Of a DNA stretch of 34,421 bases, positions 16,918 through 23,941 are shown piece by piece. Position numbers and translations under genes: made by a program. The stretch comes from JALHTV01 sp049510055 (GTDB lineage Bacteria; Planctomycetota; Phycisphaerae; SM23-33): contig JBEKZI010000014.1 of NCBI GenBank assembly GCA_049510055.1, forward strand, positions 1-34,421. The letters are read 5' to 3'. The first letter of the stretch is position 1. Each line of letters opens with the position of its first letter. Under the pieces are notes generated by a model. That model was not told the origin of the DNA. It was given only the letters and a program-made list of their open reading frames with translations, and ran no database searches.

Positions 16918-18810
16918 ATGGCCAGGGACGCGCTCAAAGAACCGCTGCTGTCGGACAACGCGTTGCGGACGCTCCAGGTGAGATACCTCATGAAGGACGC
17001 CGAGGGGAACGTCCTGGAGACGCCGGGGCAGTTGTTCGCCCGCGTGGCCCGCTGCGTGGCCGCCGCTGAGCAGCCGTACGGCGGGGCCGCGGTGGTGAAG
17101 GACGCCACCGCCCGCTTCTACGCGGCCATGGCCGAAGGCAAGTTCCTGCCCAACAGCCCCACGCTGATGAACGCCGGCCGGCGGCTGGGCCTGCTCAGCG
17201 CCTGCTTCGTCCTGCCGATCGACGACAGCGTCGAGGGCATCTTTGAGGCGGTCAAGCAGGCGGCCATCGTCCAAAAGGCCGGCGGCGGGACGGGCTTCTC
17301 CTTCGACCGCCTGCGGCCCACGGGCGATTACGTGGCCTCCTCCGGCGGACGCACCAGCGGGCCGATCAGCTTCTGGCGCGTCTTTTGCCAGGCCACGCGG
17401 GCCATCCAGCAGGGCGCCTTCCGCCGCGGGGCCAATATGGGCATGATGTCCATCGGCCACCCCGACATCCTCAAGTTCATCACGGCCAAGAACGATCCGG
17501 CCGAGTTTGAAAACTTCAACATCTCCGTCAAAATCCCCAATGCCTTCATGGAACTCCTCCGCCGCGACGGGGCGGCGCCGCACGTCGTGGTCAATCCGCG
17601 GACCGGCAAGGAATACTACCTGCCGCAGACGCTGGACATCGCCCGCTACAGCCTGGACGACCTGGTCTCCGCCGACCAGGGCGCCCCGGCCGGGACGTAC
17701 GGGCGCGCGAGCCTGTGGAACATGATCGTGGCCGCGGCCTGGGCGACCGGCGAGCCGGGCCTGTGCTTCATCGACCGCGTCAACGCCGACAATCCCACGC
17801 CCTCCCTCGGCCGGATCGAGGCGACCAATCCCTGCGGCGAGCAGCCCCTGCTGGACTACGAGGCATGCAACCTAGGTTCCATCGACCTGTCCAAGTTCGT
17901 CGCCGGAGGCCGGCTGGACGAGCAGGCCCTCGGCGAGATGATCCGCCTGGGCGTGCGATTCCTGGACGACGTGATCGACGTCAACAACTACGCCATTCCG
18001 CAGATCGCCGAGATGTGCCGGGGCAATCGCAAGATCGGCCTGGGCCTCATGGGCCTGGCCGACGCGATGTTCCTGCTGGGCATCAAGTACGACAGCGACG
18101 ACGGGATAGCCTTCGCCCGCCGTGTCGCGGAAATCCTGACGGCCGAGGCCTTCGCCGCCAGTTCCGCCCTGGCCGAGCAGCGAGGCACGTTCCCCAATTG
18201 GCCCAACAGCACCTGGGCCGACCGCGGGAAAAAGATGCGCCACGCCGCCGTCACCACTATCGCCCCCACCGGCACGCTGAGCATCCTGGCCGGGTGCTCC
18301 GGCGGCATCGAGCCGCTGTTCGCCCTGGCCTTCTATCGCCACGTGCTGGATCAGAAGATGATCGAGGTCAACGCCCCCTTCAAGCAATGGGCTCAGCGGC
18401 GAGGCTTCTGGAGCAACGAGCTGGCCATGCAACTGGCCGGCGGCGCGGCGCTGGCGGACATCCCCGGCGTCGACGACGAAACCAAGGCCCTGTTCGTGAC
18501 CGCTCACCAGATCGAGCCGGTCTGGCACGTGCGGATGCAGGCCGCCTTCCAGGACAAGGTGGACGGAGCGATTTCCAAGACCATCAACCTGCCCCGGTCC
18601 GCCTCGGCCGCGGACGTGGAAAAAATCTACCAACTCGCCTACGACCTGCGGTGCAAGGGCGTGACGGTCTATCGCGACGGCTGCCGCACCGGCCAGCCGA
18701 TGGCCACCGGCCCGGCCGAGACATTCTGCCCCCACTGCCACCAGCCGATGGAAGACCTGGTCGGCTGCTCCCGATGCCTGCACTGCGGCACACCCGTCTG
18801 CGCCATCTGA
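16918..18810 (+). CDS. nrdJ: Adenosylcobalamin-dependent (class II) ribonucleotide reductase
   Basis: A 630-residue enzyme that reduces ribonucleotides to deoxyribonucleotides using a B12-derived radical. Active-site features are C96 in SACFVLP, the GGGTGFSFDRLRP loop, and NPCGE at 304-308 with the thiyl-radical cysteine C306. C317 lies in EACNLGS, and TIAPTGTLSILAGCSGG lies further on. The C-terminus carries the cysteine-rich tail typical of this class (C604-x2-C607, C617-x2-C620-x2-C623, C628). The ATG at 16918 has GGGAGAG about 8 bp upstream; the in-frame extension to 16828 is not conserved in character. No cobalamin riboswitch is seen in the short upstream gap. Confidence 0.94.
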   Translation: MARDALKEPLLSDNALRTLQVRYLMKDAEGNVLETPGQLFARVARCVAAAEQPYGGAAVVKDATARFYAAMAEGKFLPNSPTLMNAGRRLGLLSACFVLPIDDSVEGIFEAVKQAAIVQKAGGGTGFSFDRLRPTGDYVASSGGRTSGPISFWRVFCQATRAIQQGAFRRGANMGMMSIGHPDILKFITAKNDPAEFENFNISVKIPNAFMELLRRDGAAPHVVVNPRTGKEYYLPQTLDIARYSLDDLVSADQGAPAGTYGRASLWNMIVAAAWATGEPGLCFIDRVNADNPTPSLGRIEATNPCGEQPLLDYEACNLGSIDLSKFVAGGRLDEQALGEMIRLGVRFLDDVIDVNNYAIPQIAEMCRGNRKIGLGLMGLADAMFLLGIKYDSDDGIAFARRVAEILTAEAFAASSALAEQRGTFPNWPNSTWADRGKKMRHAAVTTIAPTGTLSILAGCSGGIEPLFALAFYRHVLDQKMIEVNAPFKQWAQRRGFWSNELAMQLAGGAALADIPGVDDETKALFVTAHQIEPVWHVRMQAAFQDKVDGAISKTINLPRSASAADVEKIYQLAYDLRCKGVTVYRDGCRTGQPMATGPAETFCPHCHQPMEDLVGCSRCLHCGTPVCAI

Positions 18811-18853
18811 CGGCGGCCAATTATCCAGATGCCCTTATTCCAACGCGGTGGAT

Positions 18854-18873
18854 CCTGCCTACCGGCAGGCAGG
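18854..18873. repeat. REP-like palindrome (variant)
   Basis: CCTGCCTACCGGCAGGCAGG, one change in the left arm, lies downstream of nrdJ. Confidence 0.85.
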
Positions 18874-18951
18874 TTCCTGCTCCACCACCCTTCTTGGGTT
18901 ATGCCGCTCGCTACATCCTGCCCACGGAGCGATATAGAGCTGGAAGAAAAT

Positions 18952-18985
18952 AAAAAAGGGTCTGCCGATGAGCCGACAGACCCTT
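18952..18985 (-). terminator. Rho-independent terminator for the - strand PEP-CTERM genes
   Basis: On the - strand, AAGGGTCTG (18985-18977) pairs with CAGACCCTT (18964-18956) and is followed by a T-rich tract (TTTTTTATTTT). It stands about 40 bp after the stop of the gene at 19028. Confidence 0.8.
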
Positions 18986-18993
18986 GTGTAATG

Positions 18994-19028
18994 AAAAGGG
19001 CTTTGAGCGAGCCCTTGGGCTATTTTTT
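18994..19028. terminator. Possible bidirectional terminator between nrdJ and the PEP-CTERM gene
   Basis: The 7-bp stem AAGGGCT/AGCCCTT (18996-19002/19010-19016) has TTTT immediately after it on the - strand and TATTTTTT a few bases after it on the + strand. Confidence 0.6.
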
Positions 19029-19864
19029 CATTTCCGCCCTCTGCGCCGGAGTATCGCCAGGCCTCCCAAAATCAGCAGGCTCAGCGTCGCCGGCTCCGGC
19101 ACGATGGACTTGTCCTTGCTGATGATGAATGAATTCTGCGGCGCCAGGTTGAAGTCCCATTGGAAGGCCCACTCCAGGTCGCCGGGGCCGATCGGGCCGT
19201 TGGCGTCCGTCAGAGTCGTCGGGCTGCCATCGTTCAAGGAATCCAGGATGGTGCTGTAGTAGCCCACCTGGCAGTGGTTCGGATACGGCGTGACGACCGT
19301 CTCGCTGACGGCGAAGCCATCGTCCTGTTGCTCGGCCCTGTCGCCCCCCAGGATCTGCACCAAGGCGTCGCGGGGCGTGCCGCCCAAGTCCAGGTCGCAA
19401 TACTGGAAGAAATGCATGTTCATCGTCGTGGTGCCGTAGTTGGTAAGGGTAATGGTCTCGGCCAAGTCCGAGCGGGAGCTGTTGGGCTCGCCCCCGGTCA
19501 GCGTGTAGCTCAGTTCCACCAGCAGCCCGTTGAGGCTGCCGTACCGCGCCACGACGTGCTCGTTGCCTGGGTTCGCGTTGGCGTTGGTCACCTTGACACC
19601 CATCAGGCCCAGGGCGTTCAGGGGAGACTCGTCGCGATCATTCCCGACGCGATACCAGAACCATTGCTTGTTGAGGTGGTTTGTCCCATCCACGGTCCAG
19701 TTGTACATACCCGCATCGCTGGCAAAATTGATCGATGCCGTCGAGTTCCGGTCCACTAATGTGACATCGGAGGCGGGTACCGGAGTAGCCATCGCGGAAG
19801 AGAGGCCCCAAAATCCCAACACCGCCACCCATATGAATAGTTGCTTGCTCCTTTGGCTCCTCAT
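19028..19864 (-). CDS. Secreted PEP-CTERM protein, paralogue of 20038-20874
   Basis: A 278-residue protein with an N-terminal signal peptide (MRSQRSKQLFIW, hydrophobic core, SSAMA) and a C-terminal VPEPATL-hydrophobic-RRRGRK PEP-CTERM signal. The middle is a beta-rich domain of unknown function containing ASDAGMYNWTVDGTNHLNKQ, the aromatic QWFWYRVGN, HFFQYCDLDLGG and DANGPIGPGDLEWAFQWDF. The whole length matches the neighbour at 20038-20874, so they are tandem duplicates. GGAG lies 8 bp before the ATG. It probably localises to the cell surface after exosortase cleavage. Two terminator hairpins follow it. Confidence 0.85.
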   Translation of the reverse strand: MRSQRSKQLFIWVAVLGFWGLSSAMATPVPASDVTLVDRNSTASINFASDAGMYNWTVDGTNHLNKQWFWYRVGNDRDESPLNALGLMGVKVTNANANPGNEHVVARYGSLNGLLVELSYTLTGGEPNSSRSDLAETITLTNYGTTTMNMHFFQYCDLDLGGTPRDALVQILGGDRAEQQDDGFAVSETVVTPYPNHCQVGYYSTILDSLNDGSPTTLTDANGPIGPGDLEWAFQWDFNLAPQNSFIISKDKSIVPEPATLSLLILGGLAILRRRGRK

Positions 19865-20006
19865 GTGAGCGCTCCGTTTGTTTGAGAATCCGTCTTCGTT
19901 TGCGCGGATGGCGGGACATCAGGCGTCCGGCGTCATCCGCGCGGTCCTAGGCCAGAACCAACAATTCACGGATTGAGCAAAACTTAGGCTCTCAAAATCT
20001 TAGGCA
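19865..20006 (-). ncRNA. Structured leader C (P4 and P5, intercistronic)
   Basis: On the - strand, hairpin P4 pairs GGTTCT with AGGACC around five bases (19959-19943). It abuts P5, whose stem GCGCGGATG/CATCCGCGC (9 bp, 19942-19934/19910-19902) encloses GGAC/GTCC. The same two hairpins, in the same order and adjoining, precede the gene at 20874. Upstream P1-P2 elements seen in leaders A and B are missing, and no clear promoter is found, so it may be a truncated copy read through from the upstream gene. Function is unknown. Confidence 0.55.
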
Positions 20007-20037
20007 CGTAAATCTCCGCGTCGCGTCGAATCAGCGT

Positions 20038-20874
20038 CTAGTCTCCGTGACCTTTGCGGCGAAGCAGCGCCAGTCCACCTGCGCCCAGCAGGACCATCGT
20101 CGCCGGCTCGGGGACGATGGACTTATCCTTGCTGATGATGGCCGAGTCGCCCGGGGCGATGGTGAAGTCCCATTGAAAAGCCCACGTCAAGTTGCCCGGC
20201 CCGATGGGACCGTTGGCGTCCGTCAGGGTCGTCGGGCTGCCATCGTTCAAGGAATCCAGGATGGTGGTGGCGAAATCCACCTGATGGTGGCTGGGATACG
20301 GCGTGACGACCGTCTCGCTGGCGGTATAGCCTTCGTCCTTCTGCTCGGCCCTGTCGCCGTCCAGGATCTGCGCCGAGGCGTCGGTGCTCGTGCCGCCTAA
20401 GTCCAGGTCGCAATACTGGAAGAAATGCAGGTCCAACGCCTGGCTGCCGTGGTTGATGACGGTAATGGTCTCGGAAATGTCCGAGCGATGGCTGCCGGCC
20501 TCGCCTCCGACCAGGGTGAAATTCAAATCCACCGTCATGGCGTTGGGATTGCCGTATTCCGCCGTCAGATATTCGTTGCCGTCGTCGAAATCGGCATCGA
20601 CGGAATGAACGAACAGCAAGGGCAGCGTGTTCAGAGGGGACTCACCGCCCGTATTCCCCACGCGATACCAGAACCACTGCTTGTTGAGGTGGTTTGTCCC
20701 ATCCACGGTCCAGTTGTACATGCCCGCATCGCTGGCCAGGTCTAGGGATAGCGTCGAGTTGCGGTCCACCAGAGTAACGCTGGGGTCCAGCGCGGGACTC
20801 GCCCAAGCAGCCGTCGAGGCGACCGCCAAGAATGCCAATACCACGATCCCCTTAAACAGACGTCTCCTGTGCAT
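20038..20874 (-). CDS. Secreted PEP-CTERM protein, paralogue of 19028-19864
   Basis: A 278-residue exported protein of unknown function. The signal peptide is MHRRRLFKG, a hydrophobic core and AAWA; the PEP-CTERM tail is VPEPATMVLLGAGG followed by LLRRKGHGD. It shares VTLVDRNST, DAGMYNWTVDGTNHLNKQ, QWFWYRVGN and FFQYCDLDLGGTS with its neighbour. I used the ATG at 20874 because AGGAAGGAAG sits just upstream and the signal peptide starts there; the frame is open to 20994 without a better start. Transcription probably starts near 21100, leaving a leader of about 225 nt. Confidence 0.87.
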   Translation of the reverse strand: MHRRRLFKGIVVLAFLAVASTAAWASPALDPSVTLVDRNSTLSLDLASDAGMYNWTVDGTNHLNKQWFWYRVGNTGGESPLNTLPLLFVHSVDADFDDGNEYLTAEYGNPNAMTVDLNFTLVGGEAGSHRSDISETITVINHGSQALDLHFFQYCDLDLGGTSTDASAQILDGDRAEQKDEGYTASETVVTPYPSHHQVDFATTILDSLNDGSPTTLTDANGPIGPGNLTWAFQWDFTIAPGDSAIISKDKSIVPEPATMVLLGAGGLALLRRKGHGD

Positions 20875-21100
20875 GTGAGCTTCCTTCCTGATCGAGAATC
20901 CGTTCTGCTTTTTCGTGGGCCTCGCCAGAGACTCCGAACATCGGACCTCCGGCAACGTCCACGCGGTCCTGAGCAAGAACCAAAAGTAAAGCACGGATGA
21001 GCAATCAGACCTTACGGTCTAAGGCAGGAAAATGAGCGCTCCTGGCCTTTCGTGAGCATCCCTCCACCGCTGTTCCCGGTATATGGAGGGCGAAAGATTG
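20875..21100 (-). ncRNA. Structured 5' leader RNA A of a PEP-CTERM gene
   Basis: On the - strand five hairpins follow one another. P1 is CCCTCCA/TGGAGGG with an inner CCG/CGG and loop GGAACAG (21090-21060). P2 is GGC-x2-GGA/TCC-x-GCC (21047-21023). P3 is TTAGACC/GGTCTGA with a GTAA tetraloop (21022-21005). P4 is GGTTCT/AGGACC (20981-20965). P5 is CGTGG/CCACG enclosing nested stems (20963-20914). Leader B shows the same order with paired base changes. The RNA ends in the gene's AGGAAGGAAG ribosome site. I do not recognise a known riboswitch class. Confidence 0.65.
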
Positions 21101-21106
21101 AGTTAT

Positions 21107-21134
21107 AAAATAACACAAAAACGTATATTGTCAA
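21107..21134 (-). promoter_or_regulatory. Sigma-70-type promoter of leader A and its PEP-CTERM gene
   Basis: TTGACA (21134-21129), 16 bp, TATTTT (21112-21107) in an AT-rich island unlike the surrounding DNA. P1 of the leader begins 17 nt after the -10 box. Confidence 0.7.
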
Positions 21135-21696
21135 GTCATAACTTTTGGCTAATCCCGTCGGCGTCTCCCTGGCCGGCGGCCTTCCTGCCGGCAAGACAGG
21201 ACCGATCAGCCTACGGAAGCTCACGGCCAAAGCCCGCCGGCCCTGCAAACCATCCTAGACCGGTGTTTGCTTGCGCAGGATATTTTTTAATATAAACACG
21301 GTAAGTTATTTAGTACAAATCACTTGAGCAAGCCCCGCCCGAGGCGTTTTGGCCACACCCGGCGCCATCCCCACGCCCTCGTGCTGCCCTTACGTTCATT
21401 CGGCCAAGGCGCGTGCAACGACGGGCCTGCCGCAAAGGCCGAACTAAAAAGGATCCGCCTCATCGCAAGGGGGCAGACCCCCTGTGGCGAGAGAGGGCCC
21501 GGAGCCAAGGCCCTCTCGTCGGATTTCTGAGCGCCTGCCACGCGCCGGATCCGTCGTCGGTCCGCTGGGACACCCCCAAGGCATAGACCGCAGGGTTTGC
21601 CCACACAGGAAGGGTTAGAAAGAGTGCGAGCAAACCCTGCTTTCGTCCCATGATCTCAAACGGACGATGTCTCCGTGCAATCTCTTATGCGGAATC
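21135..21696. other. Gene-poor spacer with hairpins
   Basis: No convincing gene fills this 560-bp stretch. It holds a degenerate REP-like remnant near 21181-21200, an AT-rich patch near 21280-21320, a 9-bp hairpin GAGAGGGCC/GGCCCTCTC (21491-21499/21509-21517) and an 11-bp perfect inverted repeat GCAGGGTTTGC/GCAAACCCTGC (21590-21600/21630-21640). It may contain decayed genes. Confidence 0.5.
21460..21651 (-). CDS. Possible small secreted protein or gene remnant
   Basis: A 63-residue frame beginning MGRKQGLLALFLTLPVWA, which looks like a signal peptide, followed by about 40 residues without recognisable features. Its start is 45 bp after the PEP-CTERM gene stop. There is no strong Shine-Dalgarno, and an 11-bp inverted repeat spans its first codons. 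It could be the 5' remnant of a lost secreted-protein gene, or chance. Confidence 0.2.
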   Translation of the reverse strand: MGRKQGLLALFLTLPVWANPAVYALGVSQRTDDGSGAWQALRNPTRGPWLRALSRHRGSAPLR

Positions 21697-22821
21697 TCAC
21701 GTACGGTTTCTCCGACGGATCAGCAGGGCCGATCCGCCCATCGCCAGCAGGCACAGCGTCGCCGGCTCGGGAATGTACTTCAACTGCAGTTCGTCACCCA
21801 CCCCATCAGCGTTGGTGTCCACCACGGTGGCGGTCCAAGCATTACTGATGTCGTTGCCGCGGGCATCAACAAGGCGTGCCACCGAGCCGCAGATGCCCGG
21901 CGTGGCGCTGAAGCCCGTGGTGATCACGGTGAAGGTCGTGTTCTTGGCCGGTGTATAGCCACCCAGCAGATTCACGCTCACGGTGGCGTTGCCATCGGTG
22001 CCGTTGGGGTCATCCAGAAAGACCTTGCCCCAGGCCTGAATCGTATCGAAGGCGAAATCGCTCGTGATGTCGAACTGGAACGTGCTGTTCTTGGCAAACA
22101 TATCCTGCTTCTGAAAAGCATTGCCGTCCAGCATCGTGCCGACGATGGTATCGCCACCCGGATTCAGGAGGGCCGAGCCCAAATTGAAGCCGCCCGTGCC
22201 CTGGGTCGCATCATACAGGCCAAAGCCGAAGATGCCGCTGTTGGAGGCGGCCCCGATATACAGGGAGCCGCCCGTGGCGTTGAACACGCCGCCGTTACCC
22301 GGAGCGGTCTCCTTGGCCTTCAGACGTAGGGCCTCGACCATGAGGATGCCGGTACCGGACAGGTTCACTGTCCCATGGTAGGCGGCGTTGGACACCGGGC
22401 CATAGAGGACGAACTGGCCGCCGGTCGTGCCCCAGTTATAGGGCGACGTGGTGGAGGCATTGCCCACTTCCAGGGTTCCGGCGCTGAGATTCAGCACGCC
22501 AGTGCCACCATTCCCCACGCCCATGATCTCGCTCGAGCCGGACTTGAAGTCCATCACGTTGATGGAGGAATTGGCGATAGTCAGCGTGCCGCCGGTGCCG
22601 ACGGTGCCGCCAATCTCAATAATTTGGTTCGGGGTAGCCGTGTTCACGTTCGCATTCACCGTGCCGTTGGTGATCATGCTCTTGTTGCCGCCGTTGTTGG
22701 TACCGCCGGTCCATGGATCGCTCCAGTTCCCGGAAGCGCCCGAGTCCCAGACGTACGTCGCGTGGGCGACCGCCGCCAGCGCGAAGACCAGGGTGCCCAT
22801 CATTGCGATTTTCTTTATCAT
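21697..22821 (-). CDS. Secreted beta-repeat PEP-CTERM protein
   Basis: A 374-residue exported protein. The signal peptide is MIKKIAMMGT, a hydrophobic core and AVAHA. The opening YVWDSGASGNWSDPWTGG matches the start of autotransporter-associated beta-strand-type planctomycete proteins. Gly/Asn/Thr-rich repeats (GGTGVLNLSAGTLEVG, GTVNLSGTGILMVE) suggest a beta-solenoid. The end is IPEPATLCLLAMGG, a hydrophobic run and RRRNRT (PEP-CTERM). AAGGAAG lies 7 bp before the ATG. Expression probably starts near 23236 with a leader of more than 400 nt. The ligand is unknown. Confidence 0.87.
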   Translation of the reverse strand: MIKKIAMMGTLVFALAAVAHATYVWDSGASGNWSDPWTGGTNNGGNKSMITNGTVNANVNTATPNQIIEIGGTVGTGGTLTIANSSINVMDFKSGSSEIMGVGNGGTGVLNLSAGTLEVGNASTTSPYNWGTTGGQFVLYGPVSNAAYHGTVNLSGTGILMVEALRLKAKETAPGNGGVFNATGGSLYIGAASNSGIFGFGLYDATQGTGGFNLGSALLNPGGDTIVGTMLDGNAFQKQDMFAKNSTFQFDITSDFAFDTIQAWGKVFLDDPNGTDGNATVSVNLLGGYTPAKNTTFTVITTGFSATPGICGSVARLVDARGNDISNAWTATVVDTNADGVGDELQLKYIPEPATLCLLAMGGSALLIRRRNRT

Positions 22822-22853
22822 GACATTCTTCCTTTCATCTAAGAGACATGGAC

Positions 22854-22871
22854 CTGCCTACCGGTAGGCAG
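22854..22871. repeat. REP-like palindrome (variant)
   Basis: A perfect 18-bp palindrome, CTGCCTACCGGTAGGCAG, with compensated changes in both arms relative to the other copies. It lies 33 bp before the PEP-CTERM start. Confidence 0.8.
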
Positions 22872-23236
22872 ACTTCACACATCCCGCCAAAAAACTCCTG
22901 ACTTGCCTTTACCCATATCCGCTCCTTTCCTCTCCCGTGCCGGCGGGGCCGCGGCTTAGGCCGCCGGTCCGACGCCTTGCGGAATAGAAATGCCCATGGA
23001 AAAGCAGAATCGCTTTTGCCCTCGCTAAACCCACCCGGAGTCCCCACGAACCTGCCTGCCGGCAGGTCTGCCCTGCCGTAGGCAGGATGGACTCCCGGTT
23101 ATGCTCCCAGGGTCCCGAACGGAAACCCACGCGTTTTGGGCAACTTGGCCGAGCGGCCTAAGGCGGGAACGACTGAGCCGGTACGCCCCTCGCCTTGCAC
23201 ACCTCCGCCGCTGTCCCGGAACGGAGGTCGAAGCGC
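22872..23236 (-). ncRNA. Structured 5' leader RNA B of a PEP-CTERM gene
   Basis: With flanking DNA this fills most of the 659-bp gap before the LuxR gene. On the - strand P1 is ACCTCCG/CGGAGGT with an inner CCG/CGG and loop GGACAG (23228-23201). P2 is GGC-x2-GGG/CCC-GCC (23194-23162). P3 is CTT-A-GGCC/GGCC-AAG (23162-23144). P4 is GGTTTC/GGGACC (23127-23111). P5 is ACCGGGAGTCC/GGACTCCGGGT (23099-23089/23043-23033). Compared with leader A, the outer and inner P1 pairs and a P4 pair change on both sides, as expected for selected RNA structure. Two REP palindromes occupy the P5 loop. Function is unknown. Confidence 0.6.
23050..23086. repeat. Pair of REP-like palindromes inside leader B
   Basis: ACCTGCCTGCCGGCAGGT (23050-23067) and CCTGCC-GTA-GGCAGG (23072-23086) lie between the two arms of hairpin P5. 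Confidence 0.8.
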
Positions 23237-23242
23237 GCCGTC

Positions 23243-23270
23243 ATCCTAATTCCGAATCATTTTTTGGCAA
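23243..23270 (-). promoter_or_regulatory. Promoter of leader B and its PEP-CTERM gene
   Basis: TTGCCA (23270-23265), 16 bp, TAGGAT (23248-23243). P1 of the leader starts 15 nt after the -10 box, nearly the same geometry as leader A. Between here and the LuxR stop (23271-23480) I see only a T-run near 23368 and no gene. Confidence 0.6.
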
Positions 23271-23480
23271 TTCGGCAATCCCGATGTCATCGGCGGGATG
23301 TAATCAAGAACGCGGATACCCGGCCCGGCGGCAAGCATGGCCACACCCCTCCCCACCCCAATCGGCAGATAAAAAAACTGCCCCGGAAAGAGGACATCTC
23401 AAGGCGTGCTTATCCACGATTCGTGTTCATCACCCGGCGCAAGGGCGCACGGACGCAAACGGACGGCCTCGGCGCCTTCT

Positions 23481-23762
23481 TCAGTCGCGCAGGGGACATT
23501 TCGCAGAAGCACAGAGCCTGCGGGACTCTCGAAAGATCCGCAGCAGGACTTCCATCCGATCCTGGACGCCGAGCTTGGCAAACAGCCGCCCCATGTGCGT
23601 GCGAACCGTCGGCAGCGCAATCCCCAATTCCGAGGCGATCTGCTTGTCGCTATGTCCGTCCAAAAGAAGGCGGACAATGTCCCGTTGTCTGGGAGGCAAG
23701 GAGAACTCTTTCGTCAGGTGATCCCATTCACGTTGACCGAGTATCGTCTCCGTGCTGGACAT
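23481..23762 (-). CDS. Solitary LuxR-type HTH transcriptional regulator
   Basis: A 93-residue protein that is almost entirely a GerE/LuxR DNA-binding domain (residues ~20-80): LPPRQRDIVRLLLDGHSDKQ, IASELGIALPTVRTHMGRLF and AKLGVQDRMEVL. There is no receiver or ligand-binding domain, so it is either constitutive or controlled through partners. GGGAGATG lies about 10 bp before the ATG. It sits between the amino-sugar operon and the PEP-CTERM cluster on the same strand, which makes it a candidate local regulator. That link is an inference. Confidence 0.85.
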   Translation of the reverse strand: MSSTETILGQREWDHLTKEFSLPPRQRDIVRLLLDGHSDKQIASELGIALPTVRTHMGRLFAKLGVQDRMEVLLRIFRESRRLCASAKCPLRD

Positions 23763-23878
23763 AATGACACATCTCCCGACCTTATAGTGAGAGGTCCGAC
23801 CGGCTCCCCGAAGTGCTGTCTTTTACCTTCCAAGAATAAAACCCTCAATTCGTCAAACCGGATGTGGCCCCCACCTAT

Positions 23879-23897
23879 CACATATTGTAGACATGTG
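23879..23897. promoter_or_regulatory. Inverted repeat upstream of the LuxR gene
   Basis: CACAT-N9-ATGTG, with TACAAT on the - strand inside it. It could be an operator or part of the promoter; short arms make chance possible. Confidence 0.25.
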
Positions 23898-23941
23898 CCC
23901 CTTTCTCCGCCCACTCGCCTCGAGGACAGGAGCAGAAAAAT

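Noticed and set aside
20875..21100. Leader A as a cobalamin or cyclic-di-GMP riboswitch
   Set aside because: The conserved cores of those classes (B12 box; GEMM tetraloop and receptor) were not found.
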